DNA of 5,853 bases from NCBI GenBank assembly GCA_003153335.1, contig PLYG01000438.1:1-5853 (forward strand), written 5' to 3'. The position numbers and the translations under genes were made by a program. Below the pieces are notes generated by a model that did not search any database, was not told the DNA's origin, and saw only the letters and a list, made by a program, of their open reading frames with translations. Shown here one piece after another: positions 1 to 4,700 of this stretch (positions within the stretch are counted from its first letter, which is position 1; every line of letters starts with the position of its first letter). Source of the DNA: Betaproteobacteria bacterium. Its GTDB lineage: Bacteria; Pseudomonadota; Gammaproteobacteria; Burkholderiales; Casimicrobiaceae.

Positions 1-2
1 TG

Positions 3-101
3 ATCCTGCGCGCCTGAAACCGCGTCATCTGGCTGCAGCACGGCACGATCCGCATGAATGGCGACGCCGACGCGGTGGCCGCCGCGTATTTGCGCGAGTC
101 G
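3..101 (+). pseudogene. C-terminal remnant of an ABC-transporter ATP-binding protein (polysaccharide-export type), with internal stop
   Basis: Reading from base 3 gives ILRA, a TGA at 15-17, then NRVIWLQHGTIRMNGDADAV and AAAYLRES. The pattern RVIWL-x-HG-x-IRM-x-G-x-x-x-x-V-x-AYL is the segment that follows the H-loop in ATPases that export O-antigen and teichoic-acid-like polymers (Wzt/TagH/KpsT type). There the usual reading is C-(D/N)-R-V-I-W-L, so the TGA most simply derives from a Cys codon TGC. The Walker A, signature and Walker B motifs would lie upstream of the window and cannot be checked. Because the stop falls inside a conserved segment, I read this as the end of a decayed gene. A sequencing error at the TGA, or a short protein starting at the ATG at 54, are alternatives. 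Confidence 0.5.
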
Positions 102-419
102 GACAAGAAACCGGTGTTGCGCGACGAACGGCGCGCGCCGCCGCAGCCGGAAGTGCCGCTGGTCCTGTGCGAAGCGGAGCTAGTGACGCTGCGCGAGATG
201 GCGATCTTTCATTCCGAGGCGCGCACCCGGACGCGGACCCAAGGCTTGCTGCGCCTGGCGCAGGGCCGCACCCTGCAGCAAAGCGCCGACGATCTCGGCG
301 TGCAGGCCGATCACGTCGACCGCTGGCGAAAGCGCTGGGATACGGTCGGCGTGGTAGGGCTGATCGAGCATCACCTGGCGGAATTATTGAGGCGGGCGGC
401 GGCTGGCGAAAACAAATAG
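54..419 (+). CDS. Small ORF: ABC-ATPase tail joined to an IS630-type transposase helix-turn-helix (probable chimeric remnant)
   Basis: This frame gives 121 residues. Residues 1-16 continue the ABC-ATPase tail. Residues 17-38 are a Pro/Arg-rich linker. Residues 39-104 look like the N-terminal DNA-binding domain of IS630-family transposases and related orphan proteins: a lead helix with Arg-rich RTRTRTQGLLRLAQGR, then a helix-turn-helix around 72-95 (LQQSADDLGV, then DHVDRWRKRW), then VGVVGLIEHH, which matches the GL-x-GL-x-GHH run that normally leads to the catalytic domain. No DDE catalytic domain follows; the frame stops 15 residues later. No Shine-Dalgarno sequence precedes the ATG, and it lies inside the ATPase-like stretch, so independent expression is doubtful. 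A database would list it as a hypothetical or helix-turn-helix protein. I infer a fusion made by deletion or rearrangement. Confidence 0.4.
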   Translation: MNGDADAVAAAYLRESDKKPVLRDERRAPPQPEVPLVLCEAELVTLREMAIFHSEARTRTRTQGLLRLAQGRTLQQSADDLGVQADHVDRWRKRWDTVGVVGLIEHHLAELLRRAAAGENK

Positions 420-1265
420 CCAGCGCGTCACCCAGTCAGCCTCGGCGGCCCCCAAGAAAAATCAACTGCCATCAGCATAAATCGCGTGCCCGCCCTGCGA
501 TTCAAGAGGCCGCATCGCAACGCCTTTGATGCGTGGCCTGCCGCGATGAAATGCACTGTTTCGTCTTTTGCCCCGAAATCTGACCCAGGGTTTGCATCGA
601 AATTTGAGTCGAGATCTACATCACCTTACTTCGCCAAATCCTCCGCCGCGCCGGCGTCGCAGGGGTTCGCGCCGTACCGACTGCACTTAGTTTCAGACCG
701 TATAGAGGTCGACAGTGTGATTTCGCGAAAGTGAAAAGCTGCCATTCGGCGTCCATAATAGGCAGATGACCGGTACCCGAGTCGGAACGGTCGTTCATGC
801 GGCCTGGCCCCAACGACGGCAAAGGCCGATCAGGAAGCCTACGACAGATTCCTGTGACCGGCAGCTCTATGATAAGTAAGCGGCCATTGCCAATTCAAAC
901 GTCATCGGGCCGCTATGGGTGGAAAGTGTGAGTAGCGATTTTCGAAAAGCAGCCGTTCGGATCCGTCGGCACTCGGAAGTGGTCGAACGGCAGCAATGCG
1001 AAGTGGAGCTGCCGCTCACGCAGCAAGCTCTCAATGACCGTTCAGGCCGAATACCTGACGATGATGGTAGTCGCAGTGAAGGTCTCTTCTGGGTCGACAG
1101 CGGCGGTTCACCGCACGGAAAAGCGGACATGCAATCCGCCTCCGATCCTGATCACCGAGGCGATTGACCATGATGCCAAGCCCACTACTCAAGTGCGCCG
1201 TAACGCCGAGAGCGGAATGCCGAAAATGCCCTTCAACTGCGCCGAGTCCGGACTAATTCCGCAGT
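420..1265. other. Gene-poor stretch with no convincing coding sequence
   Basis: About 850 bases hold only short overlapping reading frames on both strands (for example 486-734, 919-1167 and 1034-1267 on plus, 867-1130 on minus). None has a ribosome binding site, a recognisable domain or a plausible protein composition; all are rich in Arg, Ser and Pro, as expected from out-of-frame GC-rich DNA. Several phrases here, such as GAACGGTC at 785-792 and its complement at 1036-1043, remind me of dispersed intergenic sequence in betaproteobacterial genomes, but I cannot confirm that without a search. The only structured item I can support is the direct repeat at 566-610. Confidence 0.5.
566..610. repeat. 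Pair of 21-bp imperfect direct repeats, resembling an IS21-family terminus
   Basis: Units at 566-586 and 590-610 agree at 15 of 21 positions with a 24-bp period; the shared core is TTTGC-xx-CGAAAT-x-TGA. Read on the minus strand the units have the form G-x-x-TCA-x-ATTTCG-x-x-GCAAA. Tandem terminal repeats of the form GGGTCAATTTT...TGCAAATC are familiar at the ends of IS21-type elements in proteobacteria. No istA or istB coding sequence is visible nearby, so if this is an IS end it is a solitary, decayed one. A third unit at the same spacing was looked for on each side and not found. Confidence 0.4.
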
Positions 1266-1284
1266 AGTGTCCCGCCAGTGTCCC
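1266..1284. repeat. Tandem AGTGTCCC direct repeat beside the tRNA
   Basis: AGTGTCCC occurs exactly at 1266-1273 and 1277-1284, an 11-bp period, 49 bases from the 3' end of the tRNA gene. Short direct repeats in this position, between a lost integrase gene and a tRNA 3' end, are what integrase arm-type sites look like in tRNA-targeted integrative elements. The repeat itself is seen directly; the role is inference. No integrase gene is present in the window. Confidence 0.45.
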
Positions 1285-1290
1285 ACGAGC

Positions 1291-1323
1291 TGAAATGAAA
1301 ACGGCCCACATCGCTGCAGGCCG
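1291..1323 (-). terminator. Candidate intrinsic terminator of the tRNA gene
   Basis: On the minus strand, downstream of the tRNA, CGGCC (1323-1319) can pair with GGCCG (1306-1302) around a 12-base loop. TTTTCATTTCA follows (1301-1291). The stem is only 5 bp and the loop is long, so termination may be modest, but the position, 10 bases past the CCA end, is right. Confidence 0.45.
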
Positions 1324-1332
1324 CATGGAGAC

Positions 1333-1408
1333 TGGTGGCGAATCAGGGATTTGAACCCCGGACCAACGGATTATGATTCCGCTGCTCTAACCACTGAGCT
1401 AATTCGCC
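1333..1408 (-). tRNA. tRNA-Met, anticodon CAU (elongator type), CCA encoded
   Basis: The minus strand folds into a complete 76-nt cloverleaf. The 7-bp acceptor stem GGCGAAU/AUUCGCC uses 1408-1402 and 1343-1337. The D arm is GCUC/GAGC with an 8-base loop containing GG. The anticodon stem GCGGA/UCCGU encloses AUCAUAA, with the anticodon at 1375-1373. The variable loop is UGGUC, and the T arm is CGGGG-UUCAAAU-CCCUG. Discriminator A and encoded CCA follow at 1336-1333. The anticodon stem-loop GCGGA-AUCAUAA-UCCG is the form I associate with elongator tRNA-Met in proteobacteria. A CAU anticodon can also belong to tRNA-Ile2 after lysidine modification. The acceptor stem here lacks the C4/C5 run of E. 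coli Ile2, which favours Met, though the variable loop resembles Ile2. It is not the initiator: the first acceptor pair is a normal G-C. Confidence 0.93.
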
Positions 1409-1418
1409 GTAACTAATA

Positions 1419-1447
1419 ATTATCGTTTAATTCGCTCGGGCTGTCAA
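1419..1447 (-). promoter_or_regulatory. Sigma70 promoter of the tRNA-Met gene
   Basis: On the minus strand a perfect -35 TTGACA (1447-1442) is followed by a 17-bp spacer and the -10 GATAAT (1424-1419). Transcription would begin near 1412, only a few bases before the mature 5' end at 1408. This is a strong near-consensus promoter, as expected for a stable RNA. Confidence 0.88.
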
Positions 1448-1509
1448 AAAACGGAGTGTTCTGATCGGCTGCGCTTGCATTGCTTGTGCGATGACGGCGA
1501 GAATCCTGG

Positions 1510-1920
1510 ATGCCCTTTACGCTTCCCGCCGAACTGTCGTGGCCCTTGCTGACCGTCATTGCGTTCGCGGTCACGCTGGCCTACCTGATGTTCGGCGCGA
1601 CGGGTTTCGGGGCGTCGATTGTGTCGGTGCCCATCATCGCCCACATTCTGCCGCTGACGTTTGTTGTTTCGATGATCACTGCCGTCGACTGCGGAGCCGT
1701 CACGACAGCGACCTTGCGGCTATGGCGGCACGTCGACTGGCGCGAGTTCCGGCGCCTGCTTGTCCCGCTATTGGCTGACATTGCCACGGGCCTGACTCTG
1801 TTGATCCGGTTGCCGCGCGGCGCGGCGTTGCTGGCGCTCGGTTTGTTCATTGCGGGATTCTGCTTGTGGTGCGAGCGGTTGAGGCGTCGTAGAAGCCTCC
1901 GACCTGCGGCGTCGGTCTAG
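1510..1920 (+). CDS. Truncated TauE/SafE-family membrane transporter (N-terminal half)
   Basis: The product is 136 residues, while TauE/SafE proteins usually have about 250. The N-terminal half fits the family: a hydrophobic helix at about 11-28, the conserved GATGFGAS at 29-36 with V-x-V-P-I-I after it, a second helix to about 58, then LWRHVDWREFRRLL (71-84), matching the cytoplasmic wR-x-vdWre-x-rrLl segment, and two more helices at about 84-100 and 103-120. It ends in an Arg-rich tail. The second half of the family, with the second G-x-G-G-P motif, is missing. The position where Gly is normally conserved reads LLADIATG. Family members export sulfite, sulfoacetate or other anions across the inner membrane; a half-length copy is unlikely to transport alone unless it dimerises. 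No good ribosome binding site precedes the ATG. I regard it as a gene fragment. Confidence 0.6.
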   Translation: MPFTLPAELSWPLLTVIAFAVTLAYLMFGATGFGASIVSVPIIAHILPLTFVVSMITAVDCGAVTTATLRLWRHVDWREFRRLLVPLLADIATGLTLLIRLPRGAALLALGLFIAGFCLWCERLRRRRSLRPAASV

Positions 1921-1938
1921 GTTTTGCGAGCGGTGGTG

Positions 1939-1971
1939 GGTCGACGATGATGGGTATCGCTGCGCTCGACC
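1939..1971. repeat. Inverted repeat GGTCGA...TCGACC in the intergenic region before the MerR-type gene
   Basis: GGTCGA at 1939-1944 and TCGACC at 1966-1971 are perfect 6-bp inverted arms around 21 bases. The intervening GATGGGTATCGCTGCGCTCG resembles a dispersed intergenic element common in beta- and gammaproteobacteria (ATGGGT-x-TCGCT-x-CGCTC-x-ACCCAT), which I recall but cannot verify here. The right arm also forms a weak -35 (TCGACC) 16 bp before TATAGT at 1988-1993, so it may overlap the promoter of the downstream regulator. Confidence 0.35.
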
Positions 1972-2042
1972 GATCCTTCATCTAAGCTATAGTCAACATT
2001 TCGTCCAAGACAAATAGAGATAAGGGCCTTTCCAACCAAATC

Positions 2043-2948
2043 ATGCTCAGCATCAGTCAAGTCGAACGTGACACGGGTCTGTCCAAGGACACGCTGCGAA
2101 TGTGGGAGCGGCGCTACGGATTCCCGCAGCCGGGCCGGGACCCGTCTGGCGAGCGATTGTATGACGCATCCCAGATCGACAAGCTGCGGCTCATCAAGCG
2201 GCTGATGGATGCCGGGCAGCGCCCCGGCAAATTGATGAACAAGTCGTTCCAGGAACTCAGTGAGTTGGGCGCGCAGCAGACGGTGGAACAGCAGGACGAC
2301 AGCTTGCCTGCGGCACACACCGACCTGATCAAACTGCTGCAATCCCACGACAGTTCGGCGCTGGAGCAGCATCTATCCCAGCTTCTGTTGCGGCAGGGGC
2401 TGCAGCAGTTTGTGCTGACCACAGTTGCCCCACTGAACGTGGCCGTGGGCGAGGCCTGGGTGCGCGGCGAATTGGCGATCTTCGACGAACACCTGTACAC
2501 CGAGCATGTTCAGGACGTCCTGCGCGCGGCGATTCAGAGCATGCCGCGGCGCCAGGAATCCCCGCGGGTGTTGCTCACCACGCTGCCGCACGAGCATCAC
2601 GGCCTGGGGTTGCTGATGGTCGAGACCTTGCTCGCGGCAGAGCGCGTGCCGTGCATAGCGCTGGGAACCCAGACACCGCTCTCGGACATCGCAACGGCAG
2701 CCATTGCGCACCGGGCCGACATCGTTGCCTTGTCGTTCAGCGCCGGGTTTCCGCTGCGCGCGGCGGCGGCCGGGATCGCCTCGCTGCGCCAGGAGCTTGC
2801 CGAATCTGCAACGGTATGGGTCGGCGGCAGGCTGGTGGCGAGACTCAAACAATTGCCCAAGGGCGTTTGCCGGATACAATCGCTTGATGATGTGCGACCC
2901 GCCCTGAACGCATGGCGGGCCGCAAACAGCCGTTCAGCGCCAGGCTGA
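2043..2948 (+). CDS. MerR-family transcriptional regulator with cobalamin-binding domain (CarH/LitR-like, possible light sensor)
   Basis: A 301-residue protein with the architecture of the B12-dependent CarH/LitR group. Residues 1-68 are the MerR winged helix (ISQVERDTGLSKDTLRMWERRYGFP, then the wing GERLYD). Residues 93-165 form the helical cap that carries Wx9EH (W139, E149, H150). Residues 175-295 form a Rossmann-like B12 domain with ExHxxG (E184, H186, G189; H186 would be the lower cobalt ligand), ALSFS (229-233) and VGG (260-262). Known CarH proteins bind DNA in the dark as adenosylcobalamin tetramers and fall apart in light. The residue after the Trp, His132 in Thermus CarH and the upper ligand of the light state, is Val140 here. 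The gene carries its own terminator. No clear Shine-Dalgarno sequence precedes the ATG; a weak TATAGT -10 lies at 1988-1993. The start agrees with the family N-terminus. Target genes are unknown; the next gene is an obvious candidate. Confidence 0.88.
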   Translation: MLSISQVERDTGLSKDTLRMWERRYGFPQPGRDPSGERLYDASQIDKLRLIKRLMDAGQRPGKLMNKSFQELSELGAQQTVEQQDDSLPAAHTDLIKLLQSHDSSALEQHLSQLLLRQGLQQFVLTTVAPLNVAVGEAWVRGELAIFDEHLYTEHVQDVLRAAIQSMPRRQESPRVLLTTLPHEHHGLGLLMVETLLAAERVPCIALGTQTPLSDIATAAIAHRADIVALSFSAGFPLRAAAAGIASLRQELAESATVWVGGRLVARLKQLPKGVCRIQSLDDVRPALNAWRAANSRSAPG

Positions 2949-2962
2949 GCTTTTTGTCTTTT
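2932..2962 (+). terminator. Intrinsic terminator overlapping the stop codon of the MerR-type gene
   Basis: GTTCAGC (2932-2938) pairs with GCTGAGC (2944-2950), a 7-bp stem with one G-U pair around a 5-base loop. It is followed by TTTTTGTCTTTT (2951-2962). The TGA stop at 2946-2948 lies inside the right arm, so the hairpin is built from the last codons. This separates the regulator from the downstream gene despite their short distance and shared frame and strand. Confidence 0.75.
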
Positions 2963-2987
2963 CCCTGACCCATTCACGACATACAAT
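2959..2987 (+). promoter_or_regulatory. Candidate promoter of the ferritin-like gene, possibly giving a leaderless mRNA
   Basis: TACAAT at 2982-2987 is a good -10 hexamer. A poor -35 (TTTTCC, 2959-2964) lies 17 bp upstream, in the T-rich tail of the preceding terminator. A start point about 7 bases downstream falls on or next to the ATG at 2994, and there is no Shine-Dalgarno sequence in the gap. A weak -35 with a good -10 suits an activator-dependent promoter, but that is inference. Confidence 0.45.
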
Positions 2988-2993
2988 CCACTT

Positions 2994-3830
2994 ATGCTTT
3001 ATCCACAACTGTTCAAATCCCTTGAAGCGGTTCGCTGGAACATCGAAAAGGATGTGCCCTGGCACTTGTTCGATCCGGCCGCGTTGACCGACGAGCAGGC
3101 GCAGACCATACGCATGAATGCGATCACGGAATGGGCCGCGTTGCCCGCGACCGAGATGTTTCTCCGGGACAATCGCGACGACAGCGACTTTTGCGCATTC
3201 ATGTCGGTATGGTTTTTCGAGGAACAGCGGCATTCGCTGGTGTTGATGGAATACCTGAGCCGCTTCCGGCCTGAACTGGTGCCGACCGAAGAGGAATTGC
3301 ACGCCGTACGCTTCGAATTCGATCCGGCGCCTGCGCATGAAACGTTGATGCTGCACTTCTGCGGGGAGGTGCGGCTGACGCAATGGTACAAATGCGCATC
3401 GGAATGGCACACCGAACCGGTGATCAAGCGGATCTACGACATGATTTCGCGCGACGAGGCGCGGCACGGCGGCGCGTATCTCAAGTACATGACGCGGGCC
3501 ATCCAGCGCACCGGTCTCGAGGCCAAGCGCGCATTCGCCAGGATGGGCGTGCTGATGACCTCACCGGGCCGCGCCGGAAAGCCACTGCATCCGACCAACC
3601 TGCACGTGAATCAAAGCCTGTTTCCCAACGACACCGTGCAGTCGCGCACCCCCGATCCCGGCTGGCTCGAACGCTGGCTGGACACGCAAATCAAGTTCGA
3701 CGCCGAATGGGAAAAGAAAGTGGTGGAGATGATCCTGCACAATCTGTCGAATCTCTTCGAACAGACATTTGCCTCGCCGCAGGAACTCAACCGCTTCCGG
3801 AAAAGCCTGGCCGCACCGGCCGCCGCCTGA
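2994..3830 (+). CDS. Ferritin-like di-iron protein (acyl-ACP desaturase/oxygenase-like fold), function unknown
   Basis: A 278-residue, soluble, helix-rich protein with no signal peptide. A complete carboxylate di-iron ligand set can be read: E46 (ITEW), E77xxH80 in EEQRH, E125 (GEVRL) and E155xxH158 in DEARH. The spacings of 31, 48 and 30 residues are those of a four-helix ferritin-like bundle of the desaturase, ribonucleotide reductase R2 and AurF oxygenase superfamily. EE-x-RH and DEARH particularly recall acyl-ACP desaturases and N-oxygenases. The bundle covers roughly residues 35-175; the C-terminal 100 residues (Trp-rich GWLERWLDTQ, then amphipathic helices) I do not recognise. Such proteins activate O2 to desaturate, hydroxylate or N-oxygenate a substrate; which reaction applies here cannot be told. 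It follows a B12-type MerR regulator but has its own promoter. No other in-frame start exists between the preceding stop and this ATG. Confidence 0.8.
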   Translation: MLYPQLFKSLEAVRWNIEKDVPWHLFDPAALTDEQAQTIRMNAITEWAALPATEMFLRDNRDDSDFCAFMSVWFFEEQRHSLVLMEYLSRFRPELVPTEEELHAVRFEFDPAPAHETLMLHFCGEVRLTQWYKCASEWHTEPVIKRIYDMISRDEARHGGAYLKYMTRAIQRTGLEAKRAFARMGVLMTSPGRAGKPLHPTNLHVNQSLFPNDTVQSRTPDPGWLERWLDTQIKFDAEWEKKVVEMILHNLSNLFEQTFASPQELNRFRKSLAAPAAA

Positions 3831-3851
3831 GCCGGCGCGGGCCGGGCCGCT

Positions 3852-4487
3852 TCAGGATTTGACCGGCAGCGGATAACCGGGCATCAGCGAGTACGGGTGC
3901 ACCCAGCCGGGCAGCGCCGCAATCGCCGCCAGCCAACGTGCAACGTTCGGATAGTCCGTCCAGTCCGCGCCAAACTCCTCCGGCCAGAACAGATAGCCGC
4001 ACATCGAAATGTCGGCGATGGTCGGGCTGGCGCGCACCGCAAAGCGGTGCGCTTCCAGATGCGCATTCAGGACGCTCAGTGCGCCCTTCATCCTGCCGCG
4101 CAGGAATTCGGTCACCGGCGTTTCGCCGGTGTTTGCGAACTGCAGCATGAAGCGCAGCGTCGCAATGTAGCTGGTGAGCTTGTGGTTGTCCCACAACAGC
4201 CAGCGCAGGATTTCGCGCCGCTCGTCCGGATCCGCCGCGCCAAACCGGCCGAACCGTTCCGCGAGAAAATCGAGGATCACCCCTGACTGGGAGAGCCGCC
4301 CGCCGGCGTGCTCCAACACCGGGACCTCACCCATCACGTTGAGGGCCCGGTACTCCGGGGTGCGTGTCTCGCCATTGAAAAAATTCACGAAGCGCGGCTC
4401 CCAATCCGCACCGCAGAGATTGAGCATCAATGCCGCCTTGTAGGCGTTGCCCGATTGCGCGAAGCAGTACAAACGGTATTCGGCCAT
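3852..4487 (-). CDS. Glutathione S-transferase-like protein
   Basis: A 211-residue cytosolic protein with the two GST domains. Residues 1-78 form the thioredoxin-like glutathione site: LYCFAQSGNAYKAALML near the N-terminus, where S12 sits at the usual catalytic Ser position; NVMGEVPVLEH with cis-Pro56; and LSQSGVILDFL, where Q67-S68 would hold the glutathione gamma-glutamyl group. Residues 88-200 form the helical domain with the N-capping box T156xxD159 in SPTIADIS, typical of the family. The reaction would be conjugation or reductive removal using glutathione; the substrate is unknown. I chose the ATG at 4487 because GAGG (4500-4497) lies 9 bases upstream and MAEYRLYCF fits the family start; an in-frame ATG at 4559 would add 24 unlike residues. 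It converges with the ferritin-like gene (21 bases between stops) and diverges from the TetR gene. Confidence 0.88.
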   Translation of the reverse strand: MAEYRLYCFAQSGNAYKAALMLNLCGADWEPRFVNFFNGETRTPEYRALNVMGEVPVLEHAGGRLSQSGVILDFLAERFGRFGAADPDERREILRWLLWDNHKLTSYIATLRFMLQFANTGETPVTEFLRGRMKGALSVLNAHLEAHRFAVRASPTIADISMCGYLFWPEEFGADWTDYPNVARWLAAIAALPGWVHPYSLMPGYPLPVKS

Positions 4488-4530
4488 GGAGCTAGTCCTC
4501 GTTCGGGTGATGTGTCTTGCTTTGTCGTCG

Positions 4531-4559
4531 AGCTTACCTGGGGTTTTGACTCCGGGCAA
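4531..4559 (-). promoter_or_regulatory. Candidate promoter of the GST gene
   Basis: On the minus strand TTGCCC (4559-4554) and TAAGCT (4536-4531) are separated by 17 bp. Transcription would begin near 4524, giving a leader of about 37 bases that contains the GAGG ribosome binding site. Both hexamers are imperfect, so the assignment is tentative. Confidence 0.35.
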
Positions 4560-4607
4560 CCTCGGTCACCACGGCGCCGTTTAGAGCGCACGTTCAAGCA
4601 GCGCGCC

Positions 4608-4637
4608 TTGACGTCCGGACGCATGCGGGCGTACGAT
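4608..4637 (+). promoter_or_regulatory. Candidate promoter of the TetR-fadE unit
   Basis: TTGACG (4608-4613) and TACGAT (4632-4637) are separated by 18 bp. Transcription would begin near 4644, immediately before the palindromic operator, so a bound repressor would sit on the start point and early transcribed region. This is the only promoter-like pair I see close to the operator on this strand. Confidence 0.55.
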
Positions 4638-4644
4638 AGCGATG

Positions 4645-4664
4645 ATTCAAACAAACGTTTGAAT
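4645..4664. promoter_or_regulatory. Palindromic operator, PsrA type
   Basis: ATTCAAAC (4645-4652), AAAC spacer, GTTTGAAT (4657-4664): perfect 8-bp half sites around 4 bases. It contains CAAAC-N4-GTTTG, which fits the published PsrA consensus (G/C)AAAC-N2-4-GTTT(G/C). It lies 36 bases upstream of a TetR gene that resembles PsrA, so autoregulation is the straightforward reading. Confidence 0.85.
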
Positions 4665-4700
4665 GTTTTTCTTCCTTCCACCCGATTCCCGTCCCGAACC

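Noticed and set aside
785..1043. GAACGGTC (785-792) and GACCGTTC (1036-1043) as the ends of a mobile element
   Set aside because: Eight bases of complementarity 243 apart can arise by chance; there are no target duplications and no transposase between them.
867..1267. Overlapping 66-87-codon frames on both strands of the gene-poor stretch
   Set aside because: No motif, no ribosome binding site, low-complexity Ser/Arg composition; not supportable as genes.
2373..2879. Long minus-strand frames opposite the MerR-type gene (also 1917-2372)
   Set aside because: No family resemblance or ribosome binding site; the plus-strand protein is unambiguous.
3826..3856. Inverted repeat CCTGA...TCAGG joining the two convergent stop codons, as a bidirectional terminator
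   Set aside because: The outer arms are only 5 bp, the inside is GC-rich but pairs with a bulge, and no T-run follows on either strand.
4488..4559. N-terminal extension of the GST gene by 24 residues
   Set aside because: The added residues are unlike the family, and a good GAGG ribosome binding site stands before the ATG at 4487.
4308..4700. N-terminal extension of the TetR gene to an ATG at 4308 or 4623
   Set aside because: The frame is open, but it would run antisense through the GST gene and through the promoter and operator; the TetR domain begins normally from 4701.
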